Shown here piece after piece: positions 1-12,700 of a stretch of 64,000 nucleotides of DNA. The stretch spans positions 7,856,708 through 7,920,707 of the forward strand of contig OU744725.1 of the NCBI GenBank assembly GCA_916613615.1. Reading direction: 5' to 3'. The position numbers and the translations under genes were made by a program. The notes beneath the pieces were generated by a model, which was given only the letters and a program-made list of their open reading frames with translations, was not told the DNA's origin and did not search any database. Source of the stretch: Steromphala cineraria. Taxonomy: Eukaryota > Mollusca > Gastropoda > Trochida > Trochidae. Numbering within the stretch: position 1 is the stretch's first letter; each line of letters begins with the position of its first letter.

Positions 1-1769
1 GTGAGGGTTTCACCAGCATTCACAATAATCCCACCCTCACCCTGCACATACTGAGCTCCTGCTACAGTGAACTGTCCTTCTGCAGTACTGATCACCTGAC
101 ACTCTGATGAACCTTGAGACACAATTTCTCCTGTCTCGGTGTTCAGGACCGATCCCTCCTCCCCGACTTCTTGCTTAACAGTTTCCCCAGCCTGTATCAA
201 GCTGGCACCGTCAATACTTGATTTGTCAATACGGATGAGCTGTCCCCCCACCTCTGCCACCATACTCCCACCCCCCTCCTCCCCGTCTGGGTGGACACTG
301 TACCCCACCAGGTCCCCGTCTCCGGTAGCGATCACGTGGAGAGGGTCACCGCCAGCAGAGATGCCAGAACCAAGGGTGCCGTCGGCAGCAACCTGCAAGA
401 TAGGATGTTGAAAGTGCATTGAAACATATAGACTAATTATCTTCAAGATTGCAAAGTCATAGGTTAAAGAGTTTAATTTATTGATGGTACATTCAGACCA
501 ATTATTTTAGTTCTCTCAAATCTGAACATACTTGATAGAAATGGTCAATGCAATTTTAAATATAGTTTTGACATACATGTATTACAATTCTATTAATGGC
601 ATAAAAAAATCACTGATAAAGAAACATTAACTGTCAGTAAAGATAAATAAATCCTTGACAGACATTTCAAGATGAAGGTTCTCTTCTATGACAAACTTAC
701 CTAGAATTAGCCAAGCAAGTCTACTAGCCTACAAATTTCAAAGATTAAGTCAAAAATTGTTCATCCTTGTGTTAAATCTATGCAACTCAATGCACAATTT
801 CACACGGACTGATAAACATGGATCTGTTCATAAGTTTTTGGTTTCCTTCTATGACAACCATTTCTAGAAATAACTATCCTGGTAACTGACCTGTAAGTAA
901 GTGCCTGGAGCTATCTGGACGGCGCCCTGAAGCCCCTGCTGTTGAAGGAAGATCTGCGTGGCCTCCTCCAGACTGATGGTGATGGTCTCCGGTTCTCCCA
1001 GCCCCTGCTGCCCCGACTCCATCACCGCCACGGTCCCGTCTGCCTGCACCACACCTAGTGTTCCTTCAGTCTCATCTATACTCACTGTCCGAACAGTGTG
1101 GACATCTTCTTCAACCTGACCTTCTGGAGCTATTGATATGGAACCTGTTGATGTCTCTATATGATCTCCAGCAACCAAAGATATGGAACCTGGAACTGTT
1201 TCTGATGTTTCTGATACTACAGGCATAGACTCCAAAGTTTCTGATTTTTCAGAAACAATTGAAATTGAACTTGTTTCCTCTGGTTCCCCTAAAACTAAGG
1301 ATATGGAGCTTGATAAGGTCTCTACAGGTTCGACAGATACAACTGAAGTGGGGATAGTGTTTACAGGCTCTCCTGCCTCATCTGCCACAAAAGACATGGA
1401 AGCGGAACCTTCCTCAACCTTCACCAGATGCTGAGTCTCTTCAAGAGCATTGTCCACAGGCTGATCATCCACCTGCATCTCTCCTGAAGTTGAGTTTTCA
1501 TCATTTCCTTCCTCAACACCTCCATCCTTCTCAGCTTCAGTCACAAGTGGCCCTTCCTCTGTGGGACTTGCATTGCCACTATTGGAGTCCTGTATTTGGT
1601 TTTCTTCTATTATCTGACTCCCATCCTTTGGGGTGTCTTTTGGAAGTTTGTCCTCTCCTGTGACATCCATTGCCAGGGGTTCTTCCATACTTTCAGGTAT
1701 CTCCACAGACTCGGTTCGATCAGCCTCAGCTTTGGTTTCATCAAGACATTCTTTGTTATCAGACTCCAT
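1..1769 (-). CDS. 5' coding part of an acidic Ser/Thr/Glu-rich protein, identity unknown (cut by window edge)
   Basis: Two coding exons are visible. The first, 891-1770, begins one base before the ATG at 1767-1769, directly after a polypyrimidine tract ending in AG, so an untranslated exon must lie further up (higher coordinates). An ATG 21 nt upstream at 1788-1790 falls inside that tract and is rejected. The exon encodes 293 residues and ends in phase 0 at CAG|GT. The second, 392 down to 1, follows a TTGCAG acceptor, stays open and runs off the window. The protein is strongly acidic at residues 1-130, has degenerate Ser-Ile-Ser/Val-rich repeats at about 138-215, and ends exon one with a Gln-rich stretch around IFLQQQGLQG. 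Exon two is Gly/Val-rich with repeated xxADGTLG-like and EGGxI motifs. No enzyme, membrane or zinc-finger motif is seen. Composition resembles transactivation regions of nuclear regulators, but that is inference. The identity-bearing domain probably lies outside the window. Confidence 0.78.
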
Positions 1770-1770
1770 T

Positions 1771-2983
1771 CTTAAAAGAGAAAATAACAAAATTTCCAGC
1801 TCAACTTTCTTATTATTTTGTTCAAGTTTTGAAAATTTGTTTGAACCAAATTCAAATGAAATATGTCAAATAAATCTTGGTTAAAACATATATGGTTTTG
1901 TGACTGATAGATCCTACATTATATTCTGGGGCATCTTGGACAAAATGTACAAAATTGAAACTAAATGAAAATAATTTCAAAACTCCAGCCAATGAAGATT
2001 ATATAGAACTTTAATAACTTATTGTTAGCATGACACAAACAATGGGAATGTTGTTTTTGATGTCATTTAGGATATGACTGTTGCTTCATTTGATTACTAA
2101 AGGCATATTTTCCCAGTAAAGCTCTGGTGAGTTTTCATGGAAAGGATTGAATGGGTTCATTTGGGTTTTGATTTAAATTCAGCACAATATTTTACATTGA
2201 TCCTTCAACTGTTAGGAAGAGTCTTATTCAATATTGTGCCCCAAACATGTCAAATCTGCAACAAAAATTAATAGGAATTCAGACCCAATAGAAACAAGGA
2301 CAGCTTTAAGAAAGCAGTTTCTCAACAGAGTAGATGGGATGTCATGACTTGACAAACCTCAAGTACAAGTGATAGATTGGTTCTTAATTCAATGATCTTG
2401 TGACTAGACTTAAAATACTTTTGTGTAATTATTACAGTAATATTGAGTAGGTGCAAGAGACAGTGGGAGCTGCTCTGCAGGAGATAAGCTGGTGTTTGCA
2501 ACTGGTTTCCTCCTTTCATATAGGACTCATCAGACTAACGGGAAAAAGGCTTTGGTTGTGCCCTTTATACTTATTTTTCTTGTGTTGTTTGTTTGGAATC
2601 AATGACAAGATTGTAGGTTGAAGCATCAAATTCGATTGTTTCTACTAGTACTTAGTACTATAGAGTAGTCAGTGAACTGCTGCTATTAACACTTTGGGCC
2701 ATTAGAGGCATTCAACTAAGTAGTAACTTGGTGCATAATAATAATTGCAATGCATCTAGGATTTTTAATAGTAGTTTTTTTTAAATTACAATGCTTTGTA
2801 ATCCAACTTAATTTGAGCCTAAATCCTTTCTCAGTTATCAAGGCCAGTATCATCCAGTGATTGATTCTTGTATGGGTATGATATCCTTGTCTACATAGTA
2901 CTAGGCCAAAACAAATAAGTGTTGTGCTTCCGGTTTCATACACTAAAAGATTTGGGGGCAGTTAGCAGAGAAATAATTTTTAT
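1771..2983. other. AT-rich 5' flank or intron of the acidic-protein gene
   Basis: This stretch lies directly upstream of the first coding exon of the minus-strand gene and is probably its 5' intron. The only structure found is the polypyrimidine tract and AG acceptor next to 1770. No ORF here resembles a known protein and no repeat was recognised. Confidence 0.4.
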
Positions 2984-3278
2984 GCTGGCATTCCATGTGT
3001 ACGTATTTGTGCATGATGCGTTATGTCAGATTCCATATATCCGCGAGTATCCAATTTGACATTCAATGCATAATGAGCATTTAACACTTTGCACTATATA
3101 AGCAGACGTTGATTTCATGTACGAGTGTTGCGTTATACGTAAAGTGATGCCCTTATTTGGTCTGCACATGTACCGCTGCGTATTACGTATTTGGACACTC
3201 TTGTGAGCGTTCCAGCAAACAAGCTCTATTCATTACTATTAATGTGTTGAGCGCACTACGGACACATGGAATGCCAGC
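2984..3278. mobile_element. 295-bp MITE with terminal inverted repeats
   Basis: The left end GCTGGCATTCCATGTGT is matched by its reverse complement ACACATGGAATGCCAGC at the right end. There is no coding content. The interior is rich in TACGTA and TGCGTTA-type motifs. Target-site duplication is not clear, so superfamily is not assigned. Size, TIRs and lack of ORFs fit a non-autonomous DNA transposon. Confidence 0.7.
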
Positions 3279-5290
3279 CTTATTTGTTAAAATATCTTGA
3301 CTTAGAATCTTGTTAAGCATCTGTATACCGAGTTGTAAATGAATGAATAATTGATAAAGATACGTTGTTTGTTATTATTATAATGTTACACAAGCACGTA
3401 TGAGAGGTCATTGATACTCCTGTACTGTATCGACAGATTCGACACTTGAATGAACAGTATCTCTTACTGTTTAAAAACTGATAGGTATTCTTGTTATTGA
3501 ATTTTCCACTGTCTATAAAACAATTCTGTGGCTTAAATATGCCAAAATTTTAGTGCATCATGTTCAATTTCAAATAATGTTCCAGTGTCAGAGATTATTT
3601 CTAAGCTTTTTGCAAAATATGATAGCAAAGGGGTTTCACCATAGCTGATTTTCACAAAGCCTATGGAAGCTAGTAACATGTTATAACGGTGGACAAAAAT
3701 ATTGGCATGGTTAAACTCTCTCTAAAGATTTACATATTAATTTAGTTAAGAGTAAATAAATAATTCACATTATTATCCTGTTATCTTGGTTACAACACAG
3801 GGGCAAGACTCTAAATATACATCTTAGTATTCATATCTGTCCATATGATAATAAAACAAGGTACGACAAACGGTGAGTTATTAGTTAGCAGGCTGTCTGT
3901 CAGGAAATGCTGGGACCTATAACATTATCAAGCGCATTTAAGAATCAATGTCCAATCAGATAGATCGAAGATGGACAAAAATGGCATACCTTTTTTATGT
4001 TATAAAGAAAGGCATAAATACAGTTATACTAATATGCATAATTAGAGTCTGGTTCCTGTGGCAACAACCTCATAAGTTGTTTTAACCTCAATTGTTATCT
4101 TAGGAATCACATTGATACAACATATAGGTTAAACTGACCGAGGTTCAGACACCACTTGAGGTCACCCAAACTTTGGACACTTTTGATCACAAGCTCAGAA
4201 GCTGTCGCAGTTATAACATGTGCAATATCTTTCCAGTTATTTGTTTCCAAATGTTTCTTTTCAATTTGTCATTTTGGAAGACATTTTATCATTCTATTAG
4301 ACTGATTCTAACCTATTTTCTGACAATTGTGGCTTGGTAAGATGAATTCTGATTGGTCAATTCGATACATGGGCTCCCGGCTGACATGACCCTCTACTAG
4401 ACATTTCTAGACTCAATATCGGAGTGAAACAGGAAATATTGAGGCTAGGTTTACTTGGACTGATACTTTTGCAATTGTGAACAAAATTATCTGCTGCAGG
4501 TGCAGAGTCTGAAGTCACTGACTTCCAGATTTTATATCTTATTCATTCACATTTCAAGATATCATGACATCAAATGACATTTGAAATTCTAAACAGGTTT
4601 CCTTTTTATGTATGTTGAACTAGTAAGTCAACAATAACGTGCATGACCCTTGCATAACCCTAACGAAAAAATAAGGGCAAAAAGGTATTCAGTGACAGTG
4701 TCAAAGAACAGTCTGAGCCTAATGACAAACATGACTGGGATAAAAAAAAAAGCAGTCAAAATTATAAAACTGCATGGAAATCATGTCACTTATTCTAATT
4801 TCATTAACTGGTAATGGTATTGGCTTTGAAAGAACTTTTCCTTCTCATAAACAATAAACTTAAGATTCGCTTTATAATTTTTAATAAGTTAACGCGTTAT
4901 ACAGATGAAATTTGGAGAATTTAGAAATTAAATCTGATGTGACAGCCCACACGTTGGCTTGGCTGACAACAAACATGGCGGGCTATTTTCGTATTTGCTA
5001 CGGAATTGTTATTTTTATCACGTTGGAAATTTGCCGTTTTAGCTCAAGCAAAAATAAAATACAGGTTATGTGGGTAAACTGGAGCTCGCTGATAAGAATT
5101 TACTTTGTAGAAAACAACATGAAATTGTTACAACTAAAATTTTCAACGAGTGGATTTATGCAAATCAGATTTGCCCGAACACCAGGTGCGATCCGGGCAA
5201 AATTGTTCAGTCAAGAAATGAGTAGGCTATGTTTACAAAATAAACAATCAAACAGTATTTTCGATTATCAATTTAAAATAAGTGCAGCGC
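3279..5290. other. Intergenic or intronic DNA without recognised features
   Basis: AT-rich sequence between a MITE and the candidate promoter near 5.3 kb. The plus-strand ORF of 131 codons starting at 4912 has no recognisable motif, no splice-compatible neighbours and a composition like its surroundings, so it is not called as a gene. Confidence 0.35.
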
Positions 5291-5294
5291 CATA

Positions 5295-5420
5295 CCTCTC
5301 AGTTTGATTGAGATAGAACTGAATTTGAAATCGACCCGGGACTAATCACAAAATGGACGCCATCCCATAATAACCTTTGTGACGTAGGGGGCTTAGCACG
5401 AGTTATCTCCCTTGACGATA
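5295..5420 (-). promoter_or_regulatory. Candidate promoter and untranslated first exon of the acidic-protein gene
   Basis: A locally GC-richer block contains TGACGTA (5380-5386), a CRE-like core, and ATGGACGCCAT with a following CCATCCCAT, which resemble YY1-type initiator sequences of housekeeping promoters. On the minus strand a donor-like GAG|GTATGG near 5300 could end a short noncoding exon. The gene at 1-1769 needs such an exon because its first coding exon starts at an acceptor. Linkage is by position only. A MITE starts 150 bp further up. Confidence 0.33.
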
Positions 5421-5567
5421 CAAAGTAAGGCTGAATCTTGTGGTCATATTTTTTCAAAATACAAAAAAAACCTTTTTGTTTATTATAAAACTGACGCTAA
5501 GTTAATGGAATAGCCTAGTTATCTATTTCTTGTCATCGAACATACAACGCTTTTCCTTATACGTTAA

Positions 5568-6067
5568 AGTGACACAGAGTATATCTTTCTTAAAATTGTA
5601 TTTGTTTTTTTGATCAGATACAAAATATCTAATATGCTGATTGAAGTTCATATCTCATCACTTGACTTGCAAATATATCCATGTATGCATAATATCTCTA
5701 AAATGCCTGATTTTATGGAAAAAAACAAGAAAATATCTCAAATACGTTTCATATTCGAAATCATGCATCCAATTAATCTACCTATTAGTTTCAATACCTA
5801 ATAAACACTATCGAATCGAATATATCTTCCTGTCAGCTTATGACAAGGTTTAAAAATTACGTTTGGCGAATTTGCGCGCGCCACTCGAGCCACATTGTCC
5901 GGTTTTCGATCAAAATCCCGACTTTGAATGGCCGTATTTTCGCTCTAATGTACTGATTGGCCTTTAACTTGTTTTTTCAGTAACAGTTAGTGCTTCCCGA
6001 TGTTATAACATCGACTTCAAAATTTAACATATGTGATCCTATGAACATAGGCCTACTCTGTGCCTCT
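5568..6067. mobile_element. 500-bp TTAA-flanked MITE, family B copy 1
   Basis: Ends AGTGACACAGAG and CTCTGTGCCTCT form imperfect inverted repeats, and TTAA abuts both sides (5564-5567 and 6068-6071). TTAA duplications are the hallmark of piggyBac-type transposition. A second copy lies at 24787-25274 and aligns over nearly its full length in the same orientation, including the segment around GATTGAAGTTCATATCTCAT. ORFs inside are repeat-derived and not genes. Confidence 0.82.
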
Positions 6068-6071
6068 TTAA

Positions 6072-7700
6072 TGTTTTCTCTTTTCCACATTATTTCCATA
6101 GGAACTCACGTCGTAGTAGGCCTACTTGTGTACTCTTGGGTACTCCAATAATTAATAACATACCTGATTTTTGTTTAAATAAAGCCTGTGTTCTTTTTGT
6201 ATTGTCACTGCCTTTACCGTTTTCAATAATATATACTATAGTTGATATACGCCATGAACGTAAGTGGCTTTTTATGCAATGCAATTGAAAGACAATTTAC
6301 AAACTATTTCTGATTAAAAATTAAGCCATGCTGAAAATATTTTGAATCACCCAAATAATTATATGAAAATCTTAATATTTTCCAAAAAATGCCTAACCTC
6401 AAGTTTGTTGCATATTTCGAATGCGTCAGTTATTCTCCTACATAAATTTATAATCTTACCAATTTACAAAAACATTTTTCATCCATACCCATATTTCAAT
6501 CTCTTCTCTAATTCTTTCAAATTTATGACAAGTATTGTATGGTCATGTTTGTGACTTCTGTATAGGCCTACACAACGAAAACATATAAAGGGGAATGCTA
6601 CCGGAAAAAGTACCATATAATCGGTATTGAGTAAGGCAGAGATTCCTGAAGAACAACGTGTAAACTTCAAAATAATAAAAATATCCAAATTATCAGTACA
6701 TTGGCAAACTAATGATCTCTTGAAGAATGTTGGGGGTCAAAATTAACCAGAAAAATTTAAATGGAAAGCACTGATGATAATTTTATACTTTTATGAATTT
6801 ACCATAAAAGAATGCAAAATATAAAGTTACGGCGTGTTTGTCAGAATTCAAAAGGCGTCAATGTATGTTTGTGTAAACCAAATTGTTTTTTTCCGGGTTG
6901 TCAAAATGCACGTGAATGCCTTAATTATGGTCAGCTAAGATCAGCATGCATATCGTCCTTATTCACAGTGATAAATATAAAAGCTAAAATATGGATGTTT
7001 TATTGTAACTTACACCGGAAAATGCTAGTCAGAATTGCAAACTTGATATAAAAAAGCAACAATTAATTTGAATCTGTTGGGTACAAATGTTATTCTTATA
7101 ATGTATGTTCTTATTTTATGTTTTTTCATACCTTTCTAAAATATATGTATTATAAGAGAAATTAATGTGCAGCTCTGATCAGTTACATCATCATGTTTTA
7201 AATACATCTAATTTTACCTCTATTCACAAACAAAATTCATCATAAAATCTTTTTATTTTAGAGTTATTACCAATTAACATGCGAAATATTCTTTTATCAT
7301 AAAAGGACCTTTTAGTCGCACTAAATTTGCGATTTTGATTAACTAATGATAAAATTACTTTAAGATGAAGATGATTCATGTACACTTGTATTGTGAAAGA
7401 TATAACAAACTATAAGATTTTAATTGAATCATGGTTAATATATTGGAGCAGTGATGTTTGAATGATATATGTGGTAAACATATATCGTCTAATGAAGAAG
7501 ATACCTGTCAAGTACCGGCCACTTAGAACACTCAACTTTACTTTAAATATTTGTTTCAATTACTCACGCTCGAGTAAGCGAACATAAAATCTATGCTACG
7601 CAGCCACTTGACAACTTGAACCATAACGGGATATATACATGTGGTACTTTTTTTATGCCTTTCGATATCAATGGGTTTTTTTAGGAATTGATAGAAGAAA
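6072..7700. other. AT-rich intergenic DNA, nothing recognised
   Basis: No ORF with recognisable motifs, RNA gene or clear repeat was seen. Short tandem ATA/TAT runs only. Confidence 0.35.
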
Positions 7701-7712
7701 AAATTTCAAGTC

Positions 7713-7911
7713 GCTGGCCCTTCTCTATGGAATCACCTTCCTAAAAACCTTAGAGACATAGAGGAACTTCCGAGATTTAAATCCCGACTTAAAACACATT
7801 ATTTCAGTATTGCATTTGATTGACTATACCTGACATTTTCATGTGTTCATCACAGCGCTTCACGGCAGTTTTCTGGTTTTAGCGCTATATAAGTAAATAT
7901 GTATGTATGTA
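7713..7911 (+). pseudogene. 3' end of a non-LTR retrotransposon (LINE) with short-repeat tail
   Basis: The plus frame from 7713 to the TGA at 7821-7823 reads LWNHLPKNLRDI followed by a short basic stretch and FSIAF. This is the conserved C-terminal end (WNxLPxxLR...FKxxLK) of the reverse transcriptase ORF of Jockey/CR1-like LINEs. After about 85 nt of 3' UTR with GCGCTATATAAGTA it ends in a TATG repeat, the usual LINE tail. The rest of the element is missing, as expected from 5' truncation. Confidence 0.72.
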
Positions 7912-9792
7912 AAATAATGCAAATGGAGCCTTTGCGCGCAAAGCAGAAGCGTTTATCACAAAAACAACTTAAATGCAGGTATAAGTCTTGGTAGCGATAC
8001 AAATTCTCAAGATAAAGAATAACCTGTTTTTGCATTTTTTAAGTGATAATATAAGAATATCTTACTAAACCTTTCCAAAAATGTAATTTGGTTATTGTCG
8101 CATGTTTTGTTTCAATTTTAAAACAAGGTTTCGCGCAATGAACATGAGTAAATATAAGTTTTTGTGAGTTAGGTGAGTTGCATAGTGACGCCTCAAGGGC
8201 AGGTTCGTTTATCGTTAGGAACATTCAGTACATGTTCAGCCTACAACAATTAAAGAGAGATAAGATGCTACTCATAGTATTCGATATTTGGGACAGAAAA
8301 ATACTACATTACTTTTCAAAGATATATTTTATAATGATGTAGAACCAGTTAACTTTCTTTTGCGAAAAGGATAACGATTTCTTTCAAATTAGAGGAGCCT
8401 TCTCTTCAAGAGGGTCCTTTTTTAGGAGGAGGACCTTTAGAAAATGGATTCGAGGACGACCTTAAATTTTGTGTGACTCCTCCTCACGACCATATGTGCC
8501 CCGTCTGTAATGACCGAACATACCCCACAAACAACGTTTGCTTTTTTTCTATGCTGCGAAAATACACAGCCCTCACACCAAAATAACTTGTTCGTTTCAT
8601 ATACGTTTCGGCATTTTGGTTTATTCTCACTTAAGAACATATTCTTAAACACAGTCAACATTTGTCAAAAACATAGCGAACTGAAGTCGAATATTTTACA
8701 CAACTAGATGAAAAACGGGTTTCCTTCTACAATTTGTAAAGAACATGTTGGACTGTCACCATTTCAAAGTCAATGTGGGAGTAAAGTCATGTTGTCTCTT
8801 AGAAATTACCAGTTGAGGTGGCCACCGAACAAAAATTATTGAGAAAAGACGAACATGCCCCGGCGCCGTGCATGCCTGCCCCGGTCTCCCCTTTTATTTT
8901 GAACATGGTAAGATTCTTGACACTAACATTTTTCTACGACCAACTTTTCACTGGCCTAAATTAACTTGTTTATTTGGTCCTTGTTCATTTGTCTTAGTGT
9001 AGGCATATTTCCTTTCTATCCAAAATTGTTTATAGTAAGAAATTACAAAAAAATGTTACAAACTGTTTGTAAGTAATTTGTGTGTGTGATACAAACTTTG
9101 CCCATACTAATTTTTTGAAAAATTGGTAATGCAATTTCTGATTGTTATCAAGTTTTCTTGAACGTAAATCAAACATAACATACTTTGTTCAAAATAGCGA
9201 ATTTATTTTAAATGAACTGACAATCATTAAAACATCTTTACATCATGGATATACAGATATAAACATGCGCATATTCATGGCTTGCATACATAATTCAAAA
9301 TGAACATCAATAAAATGTTATGTATAATACTCTTTTCGTGATTTTAGGCATCAAACACTCAAATTGATAATTTCATGGACAAACATTTGAATTACTGACA
9401 AAACCATAAACAATGAAATATCACATGAATTAAATAATATTTTCAATTACTCAAAAACTAATCCTATTAATTTGCATAGTATGAATGTAAATTCAAGATC
9501 ATATGCTTTGTTGACATTTCTTTGAAATTTTTCGATTTCAACCAGTGATTCTATAAATGGGTAAACCTACGCGAATTGAAACGACAGATCCGTTTCTTAA
9601 ATTGGGTCAAAATAATACCAATTATTCGGTTTCGGCAATTCGGTTCGGTTGCCAAAAATAAAATATCTAAAAGATAAAAGACATTGGTGACTCAAACATT
9701 GCTCATAGACACACTATTTAGATGACAAAACTATAAATAGATGTGTTTTAATTTAGATTTCGATGAATGTCCTTGAACAAGGGGAGATTACT
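7912..9792. other. Intergenic DNA downstream of the PLAC8-family gene
   Basis: This lies past the stop codon of the minus-strand PLAC8-family gene and probably includes its 3' UTR. A minus-strand AATAAA (plus TTTATT at about 9202) is a possible poly(A) signal. No other feature was recognised. Confidence 0.35.
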
Positions 9793-12700
9793 CTATAACC
9801 CCATAGTGTCCAGCTCACGTGACATCTGGCACACAGCACATGGTCCGCAACAGCCGACTGCGACACAATCACTGCAGATGGATCCCTGAGGAGAGTATAA
9901 CATATATATACTATAACTCACGGTTGTTATATATTAACTATATTATTTTCACTACCTTTTAAAGGGACAGTAGCACGTTTTTTGGAAAAAAATATATGTT
10001 CAAATTTTCACTGATAATTGTACGTTTATGTTAACTTTATCATTTTGAAAGTGTCAAAAATCTCATTTCACAACTAAATCATCCATAGTCAGAGAACAAA
10101 TTATAAAGTCCATCGGCGGACATTTTGTGTGAACACATTTAATTCATTTTGTGTAACAAAAAGAAATCGCAAAGCTGAAGTTTACTTTATATATGATTTA
10201 TTACTGCTTCATGTAGTTCCAATTCCTTTCAATTGGAACCCTTTATTTTCATTTTGCTGACATCACCTTATATTCCCCCTAAAAACGTGCTACTGCCCCA
10301 TGACATTTTGTGCATATGAATATTTCTAAGACATTATAAACTACCGGGCAAAAGAAAGGTTTCACCGACTTCACTTGACTAATCACAAAAAAACAAAGGC
10401 ATATGTGAGATTTTTCATGATCAATTTATAAACACAAATCATTTTCAATGAATTGAAAAGAAAATACATTAAAATGTCGATACTGTCTTCTCCGCATTAC
10501 ACAAAGAAAGCGTCAAGGGGTCAACATGGAAAATTACTCAAATAAGAGTTCATTGAAAACTTGATTGAAGAATCCATTATGTGCACAGTAGTCAGGTAAC
10601 ACGTTATCAGTAGCGAGTGTGACCACCCTGGGCATCCATGCACGCCAAAACACGCCTACTCATTGACGTCGTCAATCGGCGGATAACGTCTGCAGGAATC
10701 CTGTTCCATAAGTTCAATAGAGTCTGTTCCAGTTCTTGTCGGTTCGCTGGGGGTGGTACTTGTTGTCTTAACTGGCGATCAAGATGATCCCAGAGATGTT
10801 CAATGGGATTCATGTCTGGTGAATAAGGTACCCAGGGCAATACGTTGACGTTAACGTTGTTCAGGTAGTCTTGAACAATTCGGGCGGTGTGAGGCCTTGC
10901 GTTGTCTTGTTGCAATAGTAAACCTCTTGGCTGCTATTGAATAAAGGGGACCACAACAGGTCTCAGCACTTCATCAATGTATCGTTGAGCATTCAGGTTT
11001 CCTCGAATAATAACCATCCGTGTTGTAATCTGGCCACAAATGCCGCCCCATACCATGACGCCCCCACCTCCAAAGGGATGGACTTCTCTAATGCAGTTTG
11101 GCGCCAGTCGTTCTCCCCTTCGTCGAAAAACTCGAGCTCGGCCATCGTTCCTGAATAGACAGAATCGACTTTCGTCTGTAAAGAGCACTCTCGCCCAGTC
11201 ACGTCGCTGCCACCGACGTACAGTTCGTGCCCATTGCAGTCTGCGTTGACGGCGTAGACGGGTCAAGGCCATTCCACGGAAGGGTCGGTAGGCTCGTATA
11301 CCAGCCATACGAAGTCGTCGAAGGACTGTTCGCCTGCTGATGCCATACCCTAGTGCTGTTGACGTCGCCGTCACAAATCGGTTTCGCAAGTGAATCTGAC
11401 GGATGTAGCGGTCATCGGCCGGTGTTGTCACTCTCGGTCTTCCCGATCTGGGCCGGTCGTGAGTCTGTCCTGTCTGCTGGTGACGAATTATCAACCTACT
11501 GATGGTGGTCTGGGAGCAGTTGAAGGTTCTGGCTATCTGACGTTGTGACGCTCCCATAGTGGCCATGCCGATCGCTCTGTCTCGTTGCGCTGGTGTAGGC
11601 CTAAGTCTGGGCATATTCTTGGTGTTTTTTTGCTTACTGAATGCCTGCTCTGTCCAACGTCGTTATTTATGCCACGACCATGCACTTGCATTTTGCTCAA
11701 TTTCTCAAAATCACGTTTTGCACGTTTCAAACAAGGCATGATTTTGAAAGCTGCATTCGGACATAGAGTTGTGGTTGTGGTAATGCTGCATTTGGGCTAA
11801 TATTTTTTGGCAGGAGTTCAATCCTGTACCAGCTTTTTGGCATTTAATACAACTATTCTAAAAGTGAAACCTTTCTTTTGCCCGGTAGTTTATGAATAAT
11901 TACATAACCAAAGCATGTAAGTAAACTGATTTTAATATTTGTGTAAAAACACTTCTTCTATGAACTCCATTTATCTAGATATGGACAGACAACGCGACAA
12001 TTACCTTCATTTAAAAAAAACGACCATTCGAACTATATGTTTACTCCTTTCAAATCTCAATATGTCTCAGTCGAAAAACATGGTCATACCTTTGAAAGAC
12101 TTATTTAAGTACAGGTCATATATCATTCAAACAAGTAAATATACATAATGCGAAGATCAGTCAGATATACCAACTCTGAAGTAGGAGCCAACATATAAAG
12201 GTTAAATCTATATCGAGTATCAAGCAAAATCTGCTGACGGCCATTTGAGTGTGAATACCTTATATTAATTTGAGGTAGGAAAAAGGTTTCGGGTAGCTAA
12301 ACCGAACGTGGTTCTTTCGCTTAGAACGGCTACACTTAAATTAAAACACTGTCTTGCAATTGGTAACATTTTTCTTGTGAGGTCACTCTATAAAACAGAA
12401 GCTACAACCCCTGTAGATATTTTAGCATGTGCGAGTGCAGGTGCTTGGTGAGGTGCAATATAGTTCCTTGCATTCAATGCACCTCCTGTGTGTGGGCACG
12501 TTAAAAATTCCATTAACATATGAATACCGTATTACCTGTATTCCGCCCATGGTCCTGATCTTGGTCCGCATGGCAATGAGAGCTCCCGGAGCACAGAAGG
12601 GCATCATACAACACTCGTCTATCCGTCCCGCCATCCGGCACAGCATGCACGGCAAACAACACCATGTACACAGGCCTGCAACAAAATACCAGTCGTAAAA

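Noticed and set aside
1770..1790. Upstream ATG giving seven extra N-terminal residues to the acidic protein
   Set aside because: These bases form a polypyrimidine tract ending in AG directly before the next ATG, so they are intron.
4912..5307. 131-codon plus-strand ORF
   Set aside because: No motif, no contrast with flanks and overlaps the candidate promoter; likely chance.
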